Source: Neomegalonema sp. (GTDB lineage: Bacteria > Pseudomonadota > Alphaproteobacteria > Rhodobacterales > Rhodobacteraceae). Taken from it: DNA of 64,000 bases. Made by a program: the position numbers and the translations under genes. The notes beneath the pieces are model-generated. The model saw only the letters and a program-made list of their open reading frames with translations, searched no databases and was not told the DNA's origin. This document shows positions 17,641 through 26,235 of this stretch, in pieces; position 1 is the stretch's first letter, and each line of letters opens with the position of its first letter. Where the stretch lies: assembly GCF_028688855.1 (NCBI RefSeq), contig NZ_JAQTXI010000008.1, positions 1-64,000 on the forward strand, written 5' to 3'.

Positions 17641-18844
17641 TCCAGGCTCCTCCGAAGATCCGCGCATGGAGCGGATTGAAACCCATGCGATAGGCGAGCT
17701 CCGCCGGGCGCTCGACGTTCCAGACCGCGAGATCCGCCCGCAGTCCCGGCGTCAGCGCCCCGCGATCCTTCAGCCCGAGCGCTCGCGCCGCATTGATCGT
17801 CACGCCGCGCAAGGCCTCTTCCGGCGTCAGGTCGAACAAGACGCAGCCGAAATTCAGCGTCAGCAGCAGCGAGGTCAGCGGCGAGGTGCCCGGATTGCAG
17901 TCGGTCGAGAGCGCCATGGGGACGCCATGTTTGCGGAAGGCGGCCACAGGCGGCGCCTGCTCCTCGCGGAGCATGTGGAAGGCGCCGGGCAGCAGCACGG
18001 CGATCGTCCCGGATGCGGCGAGGGCGGCGGCGTCTTCGTCGGTGGCGTATTCGACATGATCCGCCGAAAGCGCGCCGAACTCCGCCGCGAGCTTCGTTCC
18101 GCCGAGATGCGAAAGCTGCTCCGCATGGAGCTTCACCGGCAGCCCGAGCCGCCTGGCTTCTTGAAACACCCGCGCGATCTGCTCCGGCGTGAAGGCGACG
18201 CCTTCGCAAAAGCCGTCCACGGCGTCGGCGAGGCCCTCTTGGGCGGCGGCGCGCAGAGTGGGGAGGCAGATCTCTTCAAGATAGGCCTCGGGGCGGCCCT
18301 TATATTCCGCCGGAACCGCATGGGCGCCGAGGAAGCTCGTCTTCACCGTCACGGCCCGCTCGCGGCCCAGACGCCGCGCCGCGCGCAGCATCCGCAATTC
18401 CGTCTCGTGGTCGAGGCCGTAGCCGGACTTCACTTCGACCGTGGCCACGCCTTCGGCCAGCAAGGCGTCGAGCCGGGGGAGCGCCATGGCGACCAGTTCA
18501 TCCTCCGAGGCGCCGCGCGTGGCCGTCACCGTCGAGACGATGCCGCCGCCCGCCGCCGCGATCTCGGCGTAGCTCGCGCCTTCGAGCCGCATTTCGAATT
18601 CCCGCGCCCGGTCGCCGCCGAAGATCAGATGCGTATGGCAGTCGATGAGCGCGGGCGTGACGAGACGGCCCTCAAGATCGCGCCGGGGCCATGGGCGGAA
18701 TTCGGTGGGCAGATCCTCGGCGGGGCCGATCCAGCGGATCACGCCGTCTTCATGCGCCAGAGCCCCGGCCTCGATCAGGCCATGGGGCGCCTCGCCCAGC
18801 AGGCTGGCGAAGCGCGCTCCGGTCAGGACGTCTCCCTGGGCCAT
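17633..18844 (-). CDS. hutI: Imidazolonepropionase HutI
   Basis: A 403-residue metal-dependent amidohydrolase that hydrolyses imidazolonepropionate to N-formimino-glutamate. It shows [14 protein letters not shown] (metal HxH), [27 protein letters not shown] and [12 protein letters not shown]. It is the first gene of the minus-strand operon, starting 43 bp from the operator-like palindrome. Length is normal and metal ligands are intact. Confidence 0.96.
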   Translation of the reverse strand: MAQGDVLTGARFASLLGEAPHGLIEAGALAHEDGVIRWIGPAEDLPTEFRPWPRRDLEGRLVTPALIDCHTHLIFGGDRAREFEMRLEGASYAEIAAAGGGIVSTVTATRGASEDELVAMALPRLDALLAEGVATVEVKSGYGLDHETELRMLRAARRLGRERAVTVKTSFLGAHAVPAEYKGRPEAYLEEICLPTLRAAAQEGLADAVDGFCEGVAFTPEQIARVFQEARRLGLPVKLHAEQLSHLGGTKLAAEFGALSADHVEYATDEDAAALAASGTIAVLLPGAFHMLREEQAPPVAAFRKHGVPMALSTDCNPGTSPLTSLLLTLNFGCVLFDLTPEEALRGVTINAARALGLKDRGALTPGLRADLAVWNVERPAELAYRMGFNPLHARIFGGAWNG

Positions 18845-18861
18845 GTCTCCCCTCGCGATGC

Positions 18862-18902
18862 TTGATTATATCTGATTTGAAATTAATATGTCCGCACATA
18901 TT
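18862..18902. promoter_or_regulatory. Divergent hut promoter region with perfect inverted repeat
   Basis: AATATGT (18885-18891) and ACATATT (18896-18902) form a perfect 7-bp inverted repeat with a 4-nt spacer in an AT-rich island. A plus-strand promoter fits TTGATT (18862) and TAATAT (18884) with a 16-bp spacer. On the minus strand TATAAT occupies 18870-18865. The repeat overlaps the plus -10 and the probable minus -35 region, so one repressor could close both promoters. HutC is encoded in the hutF transcript and is the obvious candidate. Confidence 0.6.
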
Positions 18903-18926
18903 CACCGCGTCAAGGGAGATTCGCCG

Positions 18927-20300
18927 ATGGTCGCGCTTTGGGCTTCGCAGGCTTTGACTCCGGAGGGCTGGCGTTCGGGCGTCCGGCTGATCATCGGCGC
19001 GGAGGGGCGCATCGCCTCGGTAGAGGCGGGCGTCGAGCCTCAGCCGGGAGATCATCGCCTCGGCGTTCTGCTGCCTGCGCCGCTCAACGCCCATTCCCAC
19101 GCCTTTCAGCGCGCCATGGCCGGTTTGACCGAACGTCGCGGCCCTGATCCGCGCGACAGCTTCTGGACCTGGCGCCGCCTGATGTTCCGTTTCCTCGACC
19201 AGCTCACGCCGGAGGACGTCGAGGATGTGGCGGCCTTCGTGCAGATGGAGATGCTGGAGGCGGGATACGCCGCTCAGGCCGAGTTCCATTATCTGCATCA
19301 TGCGCCGGGCGGGGCGTCCTACGCCGATCTCGCGGAGATGTCGGGGCGGATCGCGTCGGCGGCGGCGCGGACGGGAATCGGCCTCACCTTGCTTCCCGTG
19401 CTTTATCAATATGGCGGCTGCGACAAGCGGCCCCTCGCGCCGGGCCAGAACCGCTTCGGGAATGACCTCGACCGCTTCGCGCGGCTGCATGAGGGCGCGG
19501 GGCGGGCGCTGGAGGCTCTGGGCCGGGCGGATTCGCGGTTGGGCGTCGCGCCCCACAGCCTGCGGGCCGTTGACCCTCAAAGTCTCGCCGCCGTCGAAAA
19601 ACTCGCGCCGCAAGGCCCGATCCACATGCATCTCGCCGAGCAGGTCGCGGAGGTCGAGGAGGTGGAGGCGGCCTGGGGCGCGCGTCCCGTCACATGGCTG
19701 CTGGCGAACGCGGAAGTCGATCCCCGCTGGACCCTGATCCACTGCACCCAGACCACGCCGGAGGAGACTCTGGCTCTGGCGGCCTCCGGCGCGACGGCGG
19801 GTCTGTGCCCGCTCACGGAATCCAGCCTCGGGGACGGGATCTTCGACGGCGTGCGTTATCTGGGCGCGGGCGGGCGCTTCGCCATAGGCTCGGATTCGAA
19901 CATCCGCATCGCGCTTTCGGAGGAGCTGCGCACGCTGGATTATTCCCAGCGTCTGCGCGACCGCAGCCGCGCGGCTCTGGCGACGCCGGAGCTGTCGACG
20001 GGCCGCGTTCTCCATGAGGGCGCGCTGAAGGGCGGCGCGGCGGCGGGTGCGCGGGAGAGCGGGGCGCTGAAGCCGGGGCTCTGGGCGGATCTCCTCGCGC
20101 TGGACGCCGAAGCCGTGGACCTCATCGGGCGTTCCGGCGACGCCGTGCTGGACACATGGATCTTCGCCGCCGATGATCGGCTCGTGCGGGATGTCTGGTC
20201 GGCGGGAAGGCATGTGGTGAGCGAAGGACGGCACAAGGATCACGCGGCGATCACGGCGCGTTACGGAGCGCTCATGCGCCGTCTCAAGAGCGATTTCTGA
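18927..20300 (+). CDS. hutF: Formimidoylglutamate deiminase HutF
   Basis: A 457-residue amidohydrolase that converts N-formimino-L-glutamate to N-formyl-L-glutamate and ammonia, supplying HutG. LPAPLNAHSHAFQRAMAG holds the metal HxH, and HMHLAEQ, LIHCTQTT and FAIGSDSNI hold the remaining ligands. The ATG at 18927 has AAGGGAGA upstream. An ATG at 18888 lies inside the operator palindrome and the -10 box and is rejected. One nucleotide of the stop codon is shared with hutC. Confidence 0.94.
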   Translation: MVALWASQALTPEGWRSGVRLIIGAEGRIASVEAGVEPQPGDHRLGVLLPAPLNAHSHAFQRAMAGLTERRGPDPRDSFWTWRRLMFRFLDQLTPEDVEDVAAFVQMEMLEAGYAAQAEFHYLHHAPGGASYADLAEMSGRIASAAARTGIGLTLLPVLYQYGGCDKRPLAPGQNRFGNDLDRFARLHEGAGRALEALGRADSRLGVAPHSLRAVDPQSLAAVEKLAPQGPIHMHLAEQVAEVEEVEAAWGARPVTWLLANAEVDPRWTLIHCTQTTPEETLALAASGATAGLCPLTESSLGDGIFDGVRYLGAGGRFAIGSDSNIRIALSEELRTLDYSQRLRDRSRAALATPELSTGRVLHEGALKGGAAAGARESGALKPGLWADLLALDAEAVDLIGRSGDAVLDTWIFAADDRLVRDVWSAGRHVVSEGRHKDHAAITARYGALMRRLKSDF

Positions 20301-21013
20301 TGGCTGAGGGGCGCTTTTCCTGGCGCGAGGCCCGGGCCGAGATCCTGCGGCGCATCCGCACCGGGATCTGGCCGCCGGGCTCGCAGATTCCCTATGAGGA
20401 GGCCCTCGCGGAGGAGTTCGGCTGCGGACGCGGCCTTGTGAATCGCGCGCTTCAGGAACTGGCGGCGGAAGGCGTCGTCGAGCGCAGGCGCAAGGGCGGC
20501 ACCCGGGTGACGGATCATCCCGTGCGGCGGCCCAAGCTGGAGATCCCCATTCTGCGTCAGGAGGTGGAGGCCCGGGGCGGAGTCTACGGGCATCTGCTTC
20601 TGGCCCGCGTCCTGGAGCCTGCGCCTCTGGAGATCCGGGGGCGTCTGAAGCTCTCCGCAGCGGCGGAGCTTCTGCATCTGCGGACGCTCCATCTCGCCGA
20701 CGGCGCGCCCTACGCCCATGAACGGCGCTGGATCTCGCCTGCGGGGGCGCCGGGCGTTCTGGAGGCGGATTTCACGAAGATCAGCGCCAATGAATGGCTC
20801 CTGCGCCATGCGCCTTACGACTTCGGCGAGATGTCCATCGGCGCGGAGACCGCCGATCCGGAGGCCGCCGCGATCCTCGGGGCTTCTCCCGGCGCGCCGC
20901 TCCTGAGCGTCGAGCGGACGACCTGGAGAAAGGGCGAAGGCGAGGAGCCTGCGCCCATCACCTTCGCCCGTCAGCTGCATCCGCCCGGCCACCGGCTCAA
21001 AGCGGAGCTTTGA
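20300..21013 (+). CDS. hutC: Histidine utilisation repressor HutC (GntR family)
   Basis: A 237-residue GntR/HutC-subfamily repressor. The N-terminal winged helix reads PYEEALAEEFGCGRGLVNRALQELAAEG (about 35-62). The C-terminal UTRA effector domain ends with ITFARQLHPPGHRLKAEL, a typical HutC ending. In characterised relatives urocanate releases the repressor from operators in front of hut genes; here the site is probably the 18885-18902 palindrome. Its 3' end overlaps the MFS gene on the other strand by 17 nt. Confidence 0.92.
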   Translation: MAEGRFSWREARAEILRRIRTGIWPPGSQIPYEEALAEEFGCGRGLVNRALQELAAEGVVERRRKGGTRVTDHPVRRPKLEIPILRQEVEARGGVYGHLLLARVLEPAPLEIRGRLKLSAAAELLHLRTLHLADGAPYAHERRWISPAGAPGVLEADFTKISANEWLLRHAPYDFGEMSIGAETADPEAAAILGASPGAPLLSVERTTWRKGEGEEPAPITFARQLHPPGHRLKAEL

Positions 21014-22529
21014 TCTCCGAGGCTTCAGGGTCCGGGCGGGACGTCGCCGCCGCCCGCCATCCGGCGTAGGCCACGCCCAGAGCCGCCAGCAGCAGAACCG
21101 CCGCCGCCGTGAGCATCACGGCGGAAAAGGCGCCGTGGAAGGCCTCGCGGGCCAGGCCGACCAGCCGCGCGGCGGCCTCGGGCGGCAGGGTCTCGGCGGC
21201 GCGCAGAGCTTCGTCCACGCCGTCGCGGACCTCCGGAGGAAAGCCCGGCGCCGCCCCGATCCGCGCCGTATAGACGCCGAGCATGATGCTCCCCAGCAGC
21301 GCCACGCCGAGAGTCCCGCCGAGTTCATAGGACACCTCCTCCATGGAGGCGGCCATGCCCGCGCGCTCCGCCGGAGCGTTCATGAGGATGGTGGCCGAGG
21401 CGGCGGTCATGGTGGCGCCGACGCCGAAGCCCAGCACCGCCTGAGAGGCCAGAGCCGCGAGGCTCGCGCCCTCCCAGGCCCAGAGATAGCCGAGGACTCC
21501 CGCCGCGCAGAGGACCAGCCCCCAGCCCATGACCTTCGGCCCGCCGAGCCTCGGCAGGAGCGAGCCCGCCAGAGGCCCCGCCACGAAGGAGGCCAGAGAG
21601 CCCGGCATCAGCGCGAGTCCGGCCTGAAGCGGGGTGAACTCCTGCACGAGCTGGAGCCTCTGGCTGATGACGAGCTGAGCCCCGATCAGCGCTCCCGCCG
21701 AGACCACCGCCGCCAGGACGCCCGCCGTGAAGACCGGATTTCTGAACAGGGCGAAATCGATCATCGGCAGAGGCGCGCGGTTCTGCCTGCGCACGAAGAG
21801 CAGGATGAACCCCGCCCCGAGCGCGCCCGCCAGAGCCGCCGCTCCGAGATCGGGCGCAGGCTTGCCGAACTCCTTGACGCCATAGACCAGCCCGATCAGG
21901 CCGAGCGTCACGAAGACCGAGGCGACGGGATCCCAAGGCAGCCTGGGGTCTCCGGGGCGGTCGGGGATGATCTTCAGCGTCAGGACCACCGCGATCAGCA
22001 GGATCGGGATGTTGATGAGGAAGACCGAGCCCCACCAGAAGAATTCGAGCAGCGCGCCGCCCATCAGCGGGCCGAAGGCCGCCCCCCCCGAGGCCACCGC
22101 CGCCCAGACTCCGATGGCGAAGGCGCGTTCGGCTTCGTCCTCGAAGAGCAGCCGGATGAGCGAGAGCGTGGCGGGCATCATCATGGCCGCGCCGAGCGCG
22201 AGCGCCACCCGCGCCGCGATCAGCACCTGAGGATTCGGCGCGAAGGCCGCCATGAGCGACGCGAGGCCGAAGACGAAGAGCCCGCCGAGGAACATCTTGC
22301 GATGGCCGATGCGGTCGCCGAGGACTCCGGCGCCGGGCAGCAGTCCGGCCACCACCAGCGCATAGGCGTTGACGATCCAGAGCTTCTCCGAGGCGCTCGC
22401 CCCGAGGTCGTGCGTGAGGCGCGGAAGAGCCGTGTAGAGCACGGTCATGTCCACGACGATGAGGAACAAGGCGCTGGAGAGGACGCCCAGCGCGACCCAG
22501 CGTTTCGGGTCTTTGTGATGGGCCGACAT
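20997..22529 (-). CDS. MFS transporter, DHA2 (EmrB/QacA) drug exporter type
   Basis: A 510-residue membrane protein with about 14 predicted transmembrane helices. LFLIVVDMTVLYTALPRLTHDLG is replaced here by its key parts VVDMTVLYTALP (motif D1 of DHA2 exporters), and GVLGDRIGHRKMFL is the MFS loop 2-3 motif A. The central arginine motif (LALGAAMMMP) also fits. It probably exports toxic compounds or biocides by proton antiport. A TetR gene is divergent, 75 bp away, with an operator-like palindrome between, so substrate-induced control is likely. The substrate is unknown. Confidence 0.87.
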   Translation of the reverse strand: MSAHHKDPKRWVALGVLSSALFLIVVDMTVLYTALPRLTHDLGASASEKLWIVNAYALVVAGLLPGAGVLGDRIGHRKMFLGGLFVFGLASLMAAFAPNPQVLIAARVALALGAAMMMPATLSLIRLLFEDEAERAFAIGVWAAVASGGAAFGPLMGGALLEFFWWGSVFLINIPILLIAVVLTLKIIPDRPGDPRLPWDPVASVFVTLGLIGLVYGVKEFGKPAPDLGAAALAGALGAGFILLFVRRQNRAPLPMIDFALFRNPVFTAGVLAAVVSAGALIGAQLVISQRLQLVQEFTPLQAGLALMPGSLASFVAGPLAGSLLPRLGGPKVMGWGLVLCAAGVLGYLWAWEGASLAALASQAVLGFGVGATMTAASATILMNAPAERAGMAASMEEVSYELGGTLGVALLGSIMLGVYTARIGAAPGFPPEVRDGVDEALRAAETLPPEAAARLVGLAREAFHGAFSAVMLTAAAVLLLAALGVAYAGWRAAATSRPDPEASEIKAPL

Positions 22530-22566
22530 GCGAATTCACCCTTGCCCGGGTCTCGCCGGGCGCGTA

Positions 22567-22584
22567 TCAATACGGTCGTATCGA
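22567..22584. promoter_or_regulatory. Operator-like palindrome between MFS and TetR genes
   Basis: TCAATACG (22567-22574) and CGTATCGA (22577-22584) match as inverted repeats at 7 of 8 positions with a 2-nt centre. It sits midway in the 75-bp divergent gap. This size and symmetry fit a TetR dimer site; binding is inferred from position. Confidence 0.5.
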
Positions 22585-22604
22585 AATAGAAGAACGCCCT
22601 TGGA

Positions 22605-23147
22605 ATGTCCAGACCGAAAACCATCGACCGGGAGAAGATCCTCGACGCCGCTGAAAGATTGATGACGACCAGAGGCCCTTTCAGCCTCTCCATCGGCGCG
22701 GTGGCGAAAGAGGCGGGGATCACCAAGGGCGGCGTGCAATACAGCTTCCCGACGAAAGCCGCCCTCGTGGACGCGCTCTTCGGGCGCTGGGGCGCGGGCT
22801 ATGAGGCGATCTTTCAGGCGGCGGCGGGAGAGTCTCCGGATCCGGCCGCCCGCGTCTGGGCGCATGTGCAGGCCACGGGCGAATCGGACGAGGTCTCCAA
22901 CGCCCGCACAGCCAGCCTCGGCGCGGCCCTGCTCCAGACTCCGGACCAGCTCGAGTCGACCCGCGCCTGGTACGCCTCGCGGCTCCAGGGGCTGGACCCG
23001 GCCACCGAGGCGGGACGCAAGGCGCGTCTCGCCTTTTTCGCGACCGAAGGCGTCTACATGCTGCGTTTCTTCGGCCTCATGGCCGTGAGCCAGCAGGAAT
23101 GGGAGGAGGTCTTCCGGGATCTTCAGGAGCTTCTGGGCGGCTCCTGA
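22605..23147 (+). CDS. TetR-family transcriptional regulator
   Basis: A 180-residue repressor. The N-terminal helix-turn-helix reads SIGAVAKEAGITKGGVQYSFPTKAAL (about 27-52), the standard TetR pattern with Y-F-x-x-K. The C-terminal ligand domain is not specific. It is divergent from the MFS exporter and probably represses it and itself. No strong Shine-Dalgarno site precedes the ATG, so the start could be leaderless or slightly different. The 3' end overlaps the EamA gene by 25 nt, tail to tail. Confidence 0.87.
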   Translation: MSRPKTIDREKILDAAERLMTTRGPFSLSIGAVAKEAGITKGGVQYSFPTKAALVDALFGRWGAGYEAIFQAAAGESPDPAARVWAHVQATGESDEVSNARTASLGAALLQTPDQLESTRAWYASRLQGLDPATEAGRKARLAFFATEGVYMLRFFGLMAVSQQEWEEVFRDLQELLGGS

Positions 23148-24007
23148 GCCTCTCCCGCGCCGAGGGCGCCCCCTGCGCAGGCGGCGGCTATGGCGAAGAT
23201 CCCCGACCATTGCGCGCCGCTGAGCCTCTCGCCCAGCACGGCCCATCCCGCAAGGGCGCTGACCGCAGGCGAGGCGCTCATCAGCACGCCGAAGATCCGC
23301 GGAGGCAGGCGCTTCATGGCGTAGATGTCGAGCAGGAAGGGCAGGGCGCTCGACATCAGCGCCACCGCCGCCCCGATCATCAGGGCTTCGGGCTCCAGCA
23401 GGGCCCATCCGGCGCCTTGGATCCCGAGCGGCAGGATGAACAGCGTCGCGAGGAGCATCCCCGCCGCGACGGCGCGTCCGCCCTCCGCCGCCACCGCCGA
23501 GCCGAAGGCGACGTAAAGCCCCCAGCAGAGCGCCGCGCTCAGGGCGAAGGCCACGCCGCGCCAGTCGAGTCCGGTCTCTCCGGCGCCGAAGGGCAGCAGC
23601 GCCACGCCGAGCAGCGCCAGGGCGATCCACAGGACATCCCTGCGCCGCCTTGAGCCCAGCAAGGCCACCCCGAGCGGCCCCAGAACCTCGATGGAGATCG
23701 CGATTCCGACCGGGATATAGGCGAAGGCCCGGTAGATCAGCAGGGTCATCAGCCCGAGCGTCACGCCGTAGCCGAGCAGCGCCAGGCCGCGCCTGCGGTC
23801 GAGCCGGAGCCTCCAGGGCCGCAGGATCAGCGTCAGCCCGAGCGCCGAGATCCCGATCCGCAGAGCCGCCACGCCCTCCGGCCCGACCAGCGGAAAGAGC
23901 CCCTTGGCGAAGGCGGCCCCCACCTGCACCGAGATCAGGGCCGCCAGAGCGGCCAGCAGGGGCGCGGCCTTCGCCTGGGTCTGGCCGGAAGCGGAAGAAG
24001 GCGTCAA
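23123..24007 (-). CDS. EamA/DMT-family exporter (RhtA type)
   Basis: A 294-residue protein with ten predicted transmembrane helices in two EamA repeats. RhtA-like phrases include RAFAYIPVGIAISIEVLGPL and ALPFLLDIYAMKRLPPRIFGVLMS. RhtA exports threonine and homoserine; this one probably exports amino acids or similar metabolites. The start is inferred as TTG (24005-24007) with AGGAG 6 nt upstream, which gives the family length. No ATG is available in frame near the homologous start, and the longer frame to 24262 encodes an unlikely Arg/Pro-rich leader. Confidence 0.82.
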   Translation of the reverse strand: MTPSSASGQTQAKAAPLLAALAALISVQVGAAFAKGLFPLVGPEGVAALRIGISALGLTLILRPWRLRLDRRRGLALLGYGVTLGLMTLLIYRAFAYIPVGIAISIEVLGPLGVALLGSRRRRDVLWIALALLGVALLPFGAGETGLDWRGVAFALSAALCWGLYVAFGSAVAAEGGRAVAAGMLLATLFILPLGIQGAGWALLEPEALMIGAAVALMSSALPFLLDIYAMKRLPPRIFGVLMSASPAVSALAGWAVLGERLSGAQWSGIFAIAAACAGGALGAGEAQEPPRSS

Positions 24008-24227
24008 TCGGGGCTCCTGCGCGGATGGGAGGACTCTCCCTGAGCGCCCTTGTAGAGCCTTTTCCGCTCCGGGGGGATCGCTTTGGGGAGGCGGCCCGGG
24101 GTCCTGCGGCGCGATCCGCCGGAGGGGCCGCTCCGGATCGGCGAGGAGGGCCGCGCAATCTCCCGAAAGGCGAAGACCCCCCAACCCTCTGCGACGAAAA
24201 GCAGAGACCCCGAAGGCTAGAAAACTC

Positions 24228-24256
24228 TTGCCAAGCGGGAGCGCGCGGCGTTTATG
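24228..24256 (+). promoter_or_regulatory. Candidate promoter for choXWV
   Basis: TTGCCA (24228-24233) and TTTATG (24251-24256) are separated by 17 bp, 107 bp upstream of choX. The -35 box is a good sigma-70 match and the -10 box is weak. It would place the tandem repeat at 24272-24326 in the leader. Confidence 0.35.
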
Positions 24257-24271
24257 ACCCAACGCCCCCTA

Positions 24272-24326
24272 GCGGGCCTCTGCGGGCCCGCCCAGGCCGG
24301 AAATCGCGGGCCTCTGCGGGCCCGCC
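24272..24326. repeat. Two direct 21-bp repeats upstream of choX
   Basis: An identical 21-bp unit beginning GCGGGCCTCTGC and ending GGGCCCGCC occurs at 24272-24292 and 24306-24326, a 34-bp period. Each unit contains the palindrome GCGGGCCCGC. The rest of the 355-bp EamA-choX gap shows no gene. Confidence 0.75.
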
Positions 24327-24362
24327 AAGCCGATCATCCGCAGACCTCGGAATGGAGCCGCG

Positions 24363-25295
24363 ATGACGTCCCTGCGTTCGACCCTTCTGGCCGCCGCCCT
24401 GGCGGGCCTGACCGCCTCTCCCGCCCTCGCCGACGAATGTTCGAAGGTCACGCTCGCGGATGTGGGCTGGACCGACGTGACGGTCACCACCGCCGTCGCC
24501 GCGACGCTGCTGGAGGCGCTCGGCTATGAGCCCGAAGTGAAGCTTCTGGCCCTGCCGGTGACGCTCGCCGGGCTCTCCGCCGGAGACGTGGACGTCTTCC
24601 TCGGCGTCTGGCTGCCGAGCATGGAGGCCGACATCCGGCCCTATCTCGACGACGGCCGCATCGCCGATCTGCGCCGGAACCTTGCGGGCGCGAAATACAC
24701 CCTCGCCACCAACGCCCCGGGCGCGGCGCTCGGAATCGCGAGCTTCGCCGACATCGCCGCCCGGTCCAAAGCGCTCGGCGGCAAGATCTACGCCATCGAG
24801 CCCGGCAACGACGGCAACCGCCTGATCCTCGACATGGTCAAGGCCGACGCCTTCGGCCTCAAGGATTTTCAGGTCGCCGAAAGCTCCGAACAGGGCATGC
24901 TCGCCCAGGTGGACCGCGCCACCCGCCGCAAGGAGCCGGTGATCTTCCTCGGCTGGGCGCCCCATCCGATGAACGCCAAATACGACATGACCTATCTCGA
25001 AGGCGGAGACGACTGGTTCGGTCCGGACCTCGGCGGCGCCGAAGTGCGCACCGTCACGCGCAAGGGCTATGCGGAAGCATGCCCCAACCTCGGGAAGCTC
25101 TTCGGAAACCTTGAATTCTCGCTGGAGATGGAGAACGCTCTGATGGGCGCCGTCCTCGACGACAAGGCCGAGCCGCGCGACGCCGCGAAAGCCTGGATCG
25201 CCGGGAACCGCGCGACCGCCGACGCCTGGCTGGAAGGCGTCGTCGCCAGAGACGGCGGCGACGCGCTCGCGGCCTTGAACGCGGCGCTCGACTGA
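24363..25295 (+). CDS. choX: Choline ABC transporter substrate-binding protein ChoX
   Basis: A 310-residue periplasmic protein with a signal peptide (cut after ALA, about residue 23). The mature part begins CSKVTLADVGWTDVTVTTA, and it contains VFLGVWLPSME and FLGWAPHPMNAKYDMTYLEGGDDWFG, strong marks of the ChoX group within the glycine betaine/choline (OpuAC) family. Aromatic residues in these stretches form the cation box for choline. It delivers choline to ChoW-ChoV. The ribosome site GGAG precedes the ATG. A hairpin at 25319-25335 separates it from choW. Confidence 0.92.
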   Translation: MTSLRSTLLAAALAGLTASPALADECSKVTLADVGWTDVTVTTAVAATLLEALGYEPEVKLLALPVTLAGLSAGDVDVFLGVWLPSMEADIRPYLDDGRIADLRRNLAGAKYTLATNAPGAALGIASFADIAARSKALGGKIYAIEPGNDGNRLILDMVKADAFGLKDFQVAESSEQGMLAQVDRATRRKEPVIFLGWAPHPMNAKYDMTYLEGGDDWFGPDLGGAEVRTVTRKGYAEACPNLGKLFGNLEFSLEMENALMGAVLDDKAEPRDAAKAWIAGNRATADAWLEGVVARDGGDALAALNAALD

Positions 25296-25318
25296 ACGGA
25301 TTCCGCAAGCGGCTTCGC

Positions 25319-25335
25319 CTCCGCCCGAGGCGGAG
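25319..25335 (+). repeat. Intercistronic hairpin between choX and choW
   Basis: CTCCGCC (25319-25325) and GGCGGAG (25329-25335) form a 7-bp stem with a 3-nt loop and no T-run. Such hairpins after a binding-protein gene often protect its mRNA, giving more binding protein than permease; here that is inference. Confidence 0.5.
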
Positions 25336-25386
25336 CCGCGCGGCGCGTCAGGACCGGGCCGGGGCGGGGCCGAGAAGGAGACGGAC

Positions 25387-26235
25387 ATGGATTCCGTGAC
25401 GGACTGGCTCTCGGCGCACAAGATCCCGGTGGGCCGCGCCGCTCAGGATTTCTTCGACTGGCTTCAGGCCCACGCCTCCGGCGCCATGGACGCCCTCGGC
25501 GGCGCGCTGGAGAGCCTGGTGGGCGGCGCGCTCTGGCTGCTCCAGACGCCGCATCCGGCGGTGCTGATCCTGATCTTCACCGCGCTGGCGGGGCTGCTCC
25601 AGAGATCCTGGAAGGTCTGCGCGCTGGTGGCTCTGGGCTTCGCCTTCATCCTGAACCAGGGCTACTGGAAGCCCGCCATGGAGAGCCTCGCGCTGGTGCT
25701 CTGTTCGGGGGCCATCTGCATGGCTCTGGGGGTGCCTCTGGGGGTGGCGGCGGCGCATCGGCCGAAGCTCTACGCCTTCCTGCGGCCCATGCTCGACCTC
25801 ATGCAGACCCTGCCGAGCTTCGTCTATCTCATTCCGGCCATCGTGTTCTTCGGGATCGGCACGGCGCCGGGGCTTCTGGCGACGGCGATCTTCGTCGCGC
25901 CGGCCCCCATCCGCATGACGCATCTTGGAGTCTCCTCCACGCCTCCCCATCTGCTGGAGGCGGCTTCGGCTTTCGGCGCCACGCCGCGTCAGAAATTCTG
26001 GAAGGTCGAATTGCCGCACGCCATGCCGCAGATCCTCGCGGGGCTCAGCCAGACGGTGATGCTCTCGCTCTCGATGGTGGTGATCGCCGCCCTCGTGGGG
26101 GCGGATGGTCTGGGCGTGCCGGTGGTACGGGCCTTGAACACGGTGAACGCGGCTCTGGGCTTCGAGGCGGGATTCGTCATCGTGGTTCTGGCCATCCTTC
26201 TTGACCGCATGCTGCGCGCGAGGCCCGCCCGATGA
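25387..26235 (+). CDS. choW: Choline ABC transporter permease ChoW
   Basis: A 282-residue inner-membrane permease with about six to seven transmembrane segments. The coupling loop EAASAFGATPRQKFWKVELPHAMPQI is the EAA motif that contacts the ATPase. TLPSFVYLIPAIVFFGIGTAPG is typical of ProW/ChoW. GAAGGAGAC precedes the ATG. It overlaps choV by 4 nt. Confidence 0.92.
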   Translation: MDSVTDWLSAHKIPVGRAAQDFFDWLQAHASGAMDALGGALESLVGGALWLLQTPHPAVLILIFTALAGLLQRSWKVCALVALGFAFILNQGYWKPAMESLALVLCSGAICMALGVPLGVAAAHRPKLYAFLRPMLDLMQTLPSFVYLIPAIVFFGIGTAPGLLATAIFVAPAPIRMTHLGVSSTPPHLLEAASAFGATPRQKFWKVELPHAMPQILAGLSQTVMLSLSMVVIAALVGADGLGVPVVRALNTVNAALGFEAGFVIVVLAILLDRMLRARPAR

